A stretch of DNA of 64,000 nucleotides from Pantoea sp. alder81 (GTDB lineage: Bacteria > Pseudomonadota > Gammaproteobacteria > Enterobacterales > Enterobacteriaceae). Below are positions 58,895 through 64,000 of this stretch, one piece after another (position 1 is the first letter of the stretch; every line of letters starts with the position of its first letter). The stretch is from contig NZ_JAIUDA010000009.1 of the NCBI RefSeq assembly GCF_020179835.1, forward strand, positions 62,001 to 126,000, written 5' to 3'. Under the pieces are notes generated by a model. It was not told the DNA's origin, searched no databases, and saw only the letters and a list, made by a program, of their open reading frames with translations. The position numbers and the translations under genes were made by a program.

Positions 58895-60667
58895 ATGCAG
58901 GGAAATTCAGCCGCGTCTGCCGTTAATACCAACCCGCTTTTGAGCGACTCCTGGTTTCGTAGCCAGCTGTATGGTCTCGACCGCACCGCCGATGATTTCC
59001 CTCGCGTCCGTCAGGGCGAACTGGCTGATGTGCTGGCCAGTAATGCCGGGCTACAACAGTTCGCCCAGCCGGTGATCAAACAGCTGGCGCAGAAACTGGC
59101 GGAAAAACAATCCGTGGTGATCCTTTCTGATGCCACCGGGCTGGTGTTGAATACGTTTGGCGACATGCAATCGATGGAGAAAGCACAGCGATTTGCGCTC
59201 GCCCCCGGCAATTTGTGGAGCGAATGCGGGCGCGGCACCAATGCGATTGGCACCGCGCTGGCGATTGACGATGGCTGTGAAATTGAAGGCCAGCAGCATT
59301 TTCTCACCCTGAATCAGGGGCTGTACTGCGCCGCCATGCCGTTGCAGATGCCCAACGGTCAGATTGCGGGCGTGTTGGATATCTCCGGCCCGGCGCACTT
59401 CCCACATCCGCAAACCTTCCAGTGGGTTAAGGCTGCTGCTAAACAGATTGAGTATTTGTGGGTAAAACAGAGCCTGCACCCCCAGCAGTGGTTGATGAGC
59501 CTGCACGTTGAGCCGCACGGTATTGATACCAGCGATGAGCTGCTGCTGGTGTTCTCCGATAATGTACTCACCGCCGCTAACCGCCTGGCGATGCGTGAAC
59601 TGGATCTCACCGCCGAGCAGCTGGGCACCCTGACTTTCCAGCAGCTGTTTGCTCAACTGGAGCAGCAGGCCAACACCATTCCTTTACCGATTCATTTTGC
59701 ACAACAGCGCTTCTACTTCCGCCTGCGGGCGCCACATCGCACCCACTTTGCTACGCCGAGCGAACCCAGCGTCGATCTTCCCTTTTCGCTGGGTCGTGAT
59801 GGCGAGAAAATGGTGCGTCTGATGAATGCCGGTGTGTCGTTGTGTATTCACGGTGAAACCGGCAGCGGCAAAGAGTATGTCAGCCGTGCGCTGCATCAGC
59901 AGAGTCGCTGGCGCGAGGGTAAGTTCGTTGCCATCAACTGCGCCGCCATTCCGGAAGCGTTGATTGAATCGGAGTTGTTTGGTTATCAGCCTGGCGCTTT
60001 TACCGGAGCCAGCAAAAACGGCTATATCGGTAAAATTCGCGAGGCGGATGGTGGCGTGCTGTTTCTCGATGAAATCGGTGATATGCCGCTGGCGTTGCAA
60101 ACCCGTTTGCTGCGCGTACTGCAGGAAAAAGAGGTCGCGCCGCTCGGCTCCAGCCGCAGCTGGCCGGTGAATTTTGCGGTGATCTGCGCGACGCACCGTG
60201 ATTTGGCGCAGCGTGTGGCGGAAGGCGAGTTCCGCGAGGACCTTCTCTATCGCTTGCAGGAGTTTTCCATGACCATCCCGCCGTTGCGTGCCTGGCCAGA
60301 TATCGAAGACTTTATTGGTCGGTTATGGATTGAGTTGGGCGGCGCAGATCGCGACATCCAGCTTTCCCCAGCACTGCTGACATCACTGGCACAATTGCCA
60401 TGGCCGGGCAACGTGCGTCAATTGCGCAGTCTGTTGCGCGTGCTGCTGGCGTTGGCGGACGAAGGGGAAGAAGTCACCGACGTGCATTTACCGGCCGAGT
60501 ATCGACGGGCAACGGTGCTACCGGTGGAGGACAGACAACGTCATGATGAGCGGTTAATCAGCGAAACGCTTCAACGCTTTAATGGCAATATCAGTAAAAC
60601 AGCGGAGGCATTAGGTGTTGCGCGCAGCACGCTCTATCGTCGTGCCGCACGCGACAAACGCGATTAA
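58895..60667 (+). CDS. Sigma-54-dependent activator, AcoR-like
   Basis: A 590-residue enhancer-binding protein. The N-terminal GAF-type sensor region (about 60-190) is followed by an AAA+ domain with Walker A GETGSGKE, the sigma-54 contact loop GAFTGA and Walker B GGVLFLDEIGD, then a C-terminal Fis-type helix-turn-helix (GNISKTAEALGVARSTLYRR). ATG 58895 has GAGG six bases ahead; an upstream ATG at 58859 lacks a site. AcoR relatives control acetoin or alcohol catabolism, so it most likely activates divergent aldB-adhP. Its stop overlaps that of yajQ. Confidence 0.9.
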   Translation: MQGNSAASAVNTNPLLSDSWFRSQLYGLDRTADDFPRVRQGELADVLASNAGLQQFAQPVIKQLAQKLAEKQSVVILSDATGLVLNTFGDMQSMEKAQRFALAPGNLWSECGRGTNAIGTALAIDDGCEIEGQQHFLTLNQGLYCAAMPLQMPNGQIAGVLDISGPAHFPHPQTFQWVKAAAKQIEYLWVKQSLHPQQWLMSLHVEPHGIDTSDELLLVFSDNVLTAANRLAMRELDLTAEQLGTLTFQQLFAQLEQQANTIPLPIHFAQQRFYFRLRAPHRTHFATPSEPSVDLPFSLGRDGEKMVRLMNAGVSLCIHGETGSGKEYVSRALHQQSRWREGKFVAINCAAIPEALIESELFGYQPGAFTGASKNGYIGKIREADGGVLFLDEIGDMPLALQTRLLRVLQEKEVAPLGSSRSWPVNFAVICATHRDLAQRVAEGEFREDLLYRLQEFSMTIPPLRAWPDIEDFIGRLWIELGGADRDIQLSPALLTSLAQLPWPGNVRQLRSLLRVLLALADEGEEVTDVHLPAEYRRATVLPVEDRQRHDERLISETLQRFNGNISKTAEALGVARSTLYRRAARDKRD

Positions 60668-61155
60668 TCGCGGAAGTTTTTGAACTGGAACGGCTGGCCG
60701 AGGTTGCCACCGCGCACCAGCGCCATCGCACCCTGCAAATCGTCGCGTGATTTACCGGTCACGCGCAGCTCTTCACCCTGAATCTGCGTTTGCACTTTCA
60801 ACTTGCTGTCTTTAATCAGCTTCACCAGCTTTTTAGCGATATCGCTTTCGATACCCTTTTTCAGCTTGGCTTCCACGCTCCAGCTTTTACCGCTGTGAAT
60901 GATCTCTTCTGGCACTTCAATCGCTGCGCCTTCAATGCCGCGTTTCAGCAGCTTTTCACGCAAAATATCCACCAGCTGTTTAACCTGGAAATCAGATTCG
61001 CTGGTGATTTTGATGGTCTCATTCTTTTCGTTGAGCTCAATGCTGGCGCTCACGTTGCGGAAATCGAAACGGGTTGAGATCTCACGGCTGGCATTCTCCA
61101 CCGCATTACGCACTTCCGGCAGTTCGACTTCGGAAACGATATCGAAAGATGGCAT
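60664..61155 (-). CDS. yajQ: YajQ family nucleotide-binding protein
   Basis: A 163-residue protein, the E. coli length, with two ferredoxin-like domains; homologues bind cyclic di-GMP and affect phage and virulence gene expression in other bacteria. Start MPSFDIVSEVELPEVRNAV is the family N terminus, with AGGAG upstream; an 11-codon extension is rejected. The conserved SSASIELNEKNE-type and VQTQIQGEELRVTGKSRDDLQ segments are present. It converges with the activator gene, the two stops overlapping by four bases. Confidence 0.96.
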   Translation of the reverse strand: MPSFDIVSEVELPEVRNAVENASREISTRFDFRNVSASIELNEKNETIKITSESDFQVKQLVDILREKLLKRGIEGAAIEVPEEIIHSGKSWSVEAKLKKGIESDIAKKLVKLIKDSKLKVQTQIQGEELRVTGKSRDDLQGAMALVRGGNLGQPFQFKNFRD

Positions 61156-61280
61156 CTTTTCTTCTCCTGATACTAAAGTGACATGCATAATACGCGTCTT
61201 ATGGCGCTAATTAAACACGATACGCGGAAAGCTATACTTAACCATGTCGTGAAATTGAGAACCCGTCAGCGGGAGGCAAA

Positions 61281-62201
61281 ATGAAAATTACCGTGTTGGG
61301 TTGTGGCGCCCTGGGTCAAATTTGGCTCGCCGCGCTCGCACGTCAGGGACATGAGGTTCAGGGCTGGTTGCGTGTACCGCAGCCCTATTGCTCGGTGAAC
61401 GTGATTGATCCGCAAGGCCATGTCAGCAATCACACGTTTATCGCCAACGATCCACTGTTTCTTGCCGAAAGCCAGCTGTTGCTGGTGACACTGAAAGCGC
61501 CTCAGGTTTCCCCGGCAGTCAAAAACCTGCAAAGCATCCTGCCTGCTCATGCTGCCATTTTGTTATTGCACAATGGCATGGGCACGCTGGAAGAGCTGAA
61601 GGAGTTGCAGCAACCGCTACTGCGCGGCATTACCACCCACGCGGCGATGCGCGATGGCACGGTGATCAAACACGTCGCACAAGGCATCACGCATATCGGT
61701 CCCACCGGACGCGAAAGTGCAGCGATGAGCGACATCGCCGACATCCTGCATCAGGCGCTGCCGGACGTGGCCTGGCACGACAATATTGCTTCTGCCAGCT
61801 GGCGCAAACTGGCGGTGAACTGCGTGATTAATCCGCTTACCGTTGAACACGATTGTCAGAACGGTGCACTGCGCGCCTGGCCGCAGCAGATTGCCACGCT
61901 GTGCGAAGAGATTGCCTGGGTGATGGAGCGTGAAGGCCAGCACATCGCGGTCGATAATCTGCGCGACATCATTTATGACGTCATTGACAGCACCGCGGCG
62001 AATACCTCCTCAATGTTGCAGGATGTACGCGCACAGCGCCTGACAGAAATTGATTACATCACCGGCTACCTGCTGCGCCGCGCTCGCGCCCAGGGCATTT
62101 CGTTGCCGGAAAACACCCGTTTGTACGATCTGATTAAACGCAAGGAGTCCCAATATGAGCGCGACCGCATCGGTTCTGGTTTGCCTGGCACATGGCAGTG
62201 A
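61281..62201 (+). CDS. panE: 2-dehydropantoate 2-reductase
   Basis: Reduces ketopantoate to pantoate with NADPH in pantothenate and CoA synthesis. The 306-residue protein (303 in E. coli) has the Rossmann motif GCGALG at 7-12, and the catalytic lysine lies in the SWRKLAVNCVINPLT segment. GGGAGG precedes the ATG. Its end overlaps the start of yajL by 47 bases in another frame, as in E. coli. Confidence 0.97.
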   Translation: MKITVLGCGALGQIWLAALARQGHEVQGWLRVPQPYCSVNVIDPQGHVSNHTFIANDPLFLAESQLLLVTLKAPQVSPAVKNLQSILPAHAAILLLHNGMGTLEELKELQQPLLRGITTHAAMRDGTVIKHVAQGITHIGPTGRESAAMSDIADILHQALPDVAWHDNIASASWRKLAVNCVINPLTVEHDCQNGALRAWPQQIATLCEEIAWVMEREGQHIAVDNLRDIIYDVIDSTAANTSSMLQDVRAQRLTEIDYITGYLLRRARAQGISLPENTRLYDLIKRKESQYERDRIGSGLPGTWQ

Positions 62202-62766
62202 AGAGATTGAAGCTGTCACCACTATCGACCTGCTGGTCCGCGCCGGCTTAAGCGTCACTACCGCCAGTGTCGAAAGTGATGGCACACGTGAGATCGTCTG
62301 CTCACGCGGCGTGCGCCTGCTGGCCGATGCGCCTCTGGTCGAGGTGGCGGATAACGATTATGACGCAGTTGTGCTGCCCGGCGGCCTGAAGGGCGCAGAG
62401 ACATTCCGTGACAGCCCATTGCTGGTGGAAACGGTGCGCCAGTTTCATCTGGCTGGGAAAATCGTTGCCGCGATATGTGCCGCACCCGGCACGGTGCTGA
62501 TTCCGCATGACCTCTTCCCGGTGGGCAATATGACCGGCTTTCCTGGCTTGCGTGACACCATTCCTGACAAACACTGGATGGATCGCCGCGTGGTATGGGA
62601 TCCGCGCGTCAACCTGCTATCCAGCCAGGGGCCAGGCACTTCGATTGATTTTGCACTGAAGCTGATTGATCTGCTGGTGGATAAAGAGAAAGCACGTGAA
62701 GTCGCGTCACAGCTGGTGTTAGCGGCGGGGATTTATAACTATCAGGAATTTGAAGAGCGCGAATGA
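62155..62766 (+). CDS. yajL: DJ-1/PfpI family chaperone YajL
   Basis: A 203-residue DJ-1 homologue, reported as a thiol-protecting chaperone and protein deglycase; the deglycase role is debated. The nucleophilic elbow cysteine is Cys108 in AAICAAPG and the partner glutamate is in GSEEIEA near residue 16. AAGGAG lies upstream of ATG 62155 inside the end of panE, so translation is probably coupled. It was formerly called ThiJ from its place next to thiI. Confidence 0.96.
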   Translation: MSATASVLVCLAHGSEEIEAVTTIDLLVRAGLSVTTASVESDGTREIVCSRGVRLLADAPLVEVADNDYDAVVLPGGLKGAETFRDSPLLVETVRQFHLAGKIVAAICAAPGTVLIPHDLFPVGNMTGFPGLRDTIPDKHWMDRRVVWDPRVNLLSSQGPGTSIDFALKLIDLLVDKEKAREVASQLVLAAGIYNYQEFEERE

Positions 62767-62792
62767 AAAAAGGCCGCCAACCTGGCGACCTT
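62767..62792. terminator. Stem-loop after yajL
   Basis: AAAGG-CC-GCC and GGC-GA-CCTTT form an interrupted stem around a short loop, preceded by six A's just after the yajL stop and lying between convergent yajL and thiI. It could serve both directions, with weak pairing. Confidence 0.5.
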
Positions 62793-62836
62793 TCATCAAT
62801 CAATCCACTGGGTGCGCCGGTGTGCGCACGCCAGAC

Positions 62837-64000
62837 TTACGGACGATAAACCTTCACGTTTTTAAAGCCCTGCTCATGCAGATACAGCGCCTGCAAACGG
62901 CTCATCACGCCGCGATCGCAATACAGCAACCAGGTTTTGTTCTGATCCAAGTCACCAAACTGCGTGCTCAATTTATAGAACGGCAGGGATTTCACTTCCA
63001 CGCCTTGCAGCGCCAGCGGTGATGACTCTTGCTCATCCACAGAGCGGATATCCAGCACCACATCTTCCGCGGTGAATGAGACCACCGTCTCCACTTCAAC
63101 CACTTCTTCCTGTGCTTTCTCCGCGATTTCGCGGATATCCACATTGCTGGCTTCCTGCACCATGCGATTGAGGATCTCAAAATCGAAGTTCTGCTCTTCT
63201 GCTTCGATCTTCGCCTTCACCGCTTTCACCGTTGGGCTTTTCGAAATCACACCACAATATTCTGGCATGGTTTTCGCGAAGTCTTCGGTGCCGATATGGC
63301 GCGCCAAATCGATGATGTGCTCTTTATCATGCGAGATAAGCGGACGCAGGATCAGGGTATCCGAGGCGTTATCAATCAGACGCAGGTTGGTCAGTGTCTG
63401 GCTCGATACCTGGCCCAGTGCTTCACCGGTTACCAGCGCCTGCACGCCGTAGCGCTCAGCGACCATCGATGCCGCACGCACCATCATACGCTTCAGCACC
63501 ACGCCCATCTGGCCGTCGTCTACCTTCTCTAAAATCTCACCGACTACCGGCTCGAAGTTGATCGCCACAAAGCGCACACGATGCGAACGACCAAAACGCT
63601 GCCACAGATAATGCGCGACCTGACGGACGCCGATTTCATGGGCGGCACCGCCGAGGTTGAAGAAGCAGTAGTGCACGCGACAGCCACGACGCATCAGCAT
63701 ATAGCTGGAGACGCCGGAGTCGAAGCCGCCTGAGATCAGCGACAGTACATCTTCTTGTGTCCCGATCGGGAAACCACCCAGCCCTTCATAACGGCCGGTG
63801 ACCAGCAGCAGACGATCGTCTTCGATCTCGAGGTTGACCGTCACTTCGGGATTTTTCAATTGCACGCGTGCAGTCTCAATGTGTTGATTGAGGCCACCAC
63901 CCACGTAACGCTCGACATCAATCGAGCTGAAGCTGTGCTTGCCGCGACGCTTCACGCGCACGCAGAAACTTTTCCCTTCCAGACGTTCACGATTCAGCGC
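62837..64000 (-). CDS. thiI: tRNA 4-thiouridine synthetase ThiI (partial, N terminus outside window)
   Basis: Catalyses tRNA 4-thiouridine formation and supplies sulfur for the thiamin thiazole. The frame is open to the right edge, so about 388 of roughly 480 residues are seen. Visible parts are the end of the THUMP domain, the PP-loop adenylation motif SGGFDSGVSSY and a C-terminal rhodanese domain with the persulfide cysteine in LLYCDRGVMS. It converges with yajL, as in E. coli. Confidence 0.96.
   Translation of the reverse strand, partial: ALNRERLEGKSFCVRVKRRGKHSFSSIDVERYVGGGLNQHIETARVQLKNPEVTVNLEIEDDRLLLVTGRYEGLGGFPIGTQEDVLSLISGGFDSGVSSYMLMRRGCRVHYCFFNLGGAAHEIGVRQVAHYLWQRFGRSHRVRFVAINFEPVVGEILEKVDDGQMGVVLKRMMVRAASMVAERYGVQALVTGEALGQVSSQTLTNLRLIDNASDTLILRPLISHDKEHIIDLARHIGTEDFAKTMPEYCGVISKSPTVKAVKAKIEAEEQNFDFEILNRMVQEASNVDIREIAEKAQEEVVEVETVVSFTAEDVVLDIRSVDEQESSPLALQGVEVKSLPFYKLSTQFGDLDQNKTWLLYCDRGVMSRLQALYLHEQGFKNVKVYRP

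Noticed and set aside
62837..64000. Thiamin riboswitch near thiI or cof
   Set aside because: No TPP aptamer-like sequence is seen; the thiI leader lies outside the window.

Overview
This window is an unbroken stretch of core chromosome from an enterobacterium, most likely a member of the Erwiniaceae close to Pantoea. That placement rests on protein identity, on gene order shared with Escherichia coli from ybaL to thiI (here inverted), and on the ybaO-like regulator sitting divergently beside a cysteine desulfhydrase gene, the ccdR-ccdA pair described in Pantoea ananatis. I see no transposase, prophage, tRNA, rRNA operon or CRISPR array. Both ends are cut inside genes: ybaL at the left and thiI at the right.

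Layout. 1-2794: end of ybaL, then gsk and hemH. 3033-8802: adk, a lineage-specific divergent pair (an aminotransferase-like protein and a LysR regulator), then htpG, recR and ybaB. 8855-13435: dnaX with a conserved programmed frameshift, apt, ybaN, priC, a small YeaQ-type membrane protein and rsmS. 13432-18570: acrR facing acrAB, with the AcrR operator between them. 18697-21710: a zinc-starvation island with type B ribosomal proteins L31 and L36, a zinc-type ABC transporter and two Zur-like boxes. 21921-23754: an orphan gene, tomB-hha, 4.5S RNA and atl. 24061-27631: ybaY, tesB and the amtB-glnK nitrogen operon with a sigma-54 promoter and NtrC sites. 27677-33706: mdlAB, ccdR/ccdA and cof. 33800-39834: ybaE, queC, fadM, ybaV, ppiD and hupB. 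40048-46251: the protein quality-control block lon, clpX, clpP, tig. 46553-54452: bolA, yajG, ampG and the cytochrome bo operon cyoABCDE. 54584-64000: yajR, an alcohol/aldehyde oxidation locus (adhP, aldB and a sigma-54 activator), yajQ, panE, yajL and thiI.

The genes form several working sets. Proteostasis: htpG, lon and clpP each carry a recognisable sigma-32 promoter, and clpX, tig and ppiD lie nearby. Envelope and efflux: acrAB, mdlAB, ampG, yajR. Nutrient limitation: Zur island, glnK-amtB. Sulfur and thiol control: ccdRA, thiI. Respiration and carbon: cyo, adhP-aldB.

The less ordinary content lies between the core genes: three ERIC-type elements (one between the htpG heat-shock promoter and its start codon), a 55-bp tandem repeat beside gsk, a 27-bp degenerate array after queC, a roughly 240-bp palindromic element after atl, a 34-residue membrane peptide frame ahead of the zinc ATPase, and a class V aminotransferase-like protein whose cofactor lysine appears to be replaced. 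I did not find a clearly new multi-gene system. The best candidates for new biology are the aminotransferase-like/LysR pair and the small frame in the Zur island.
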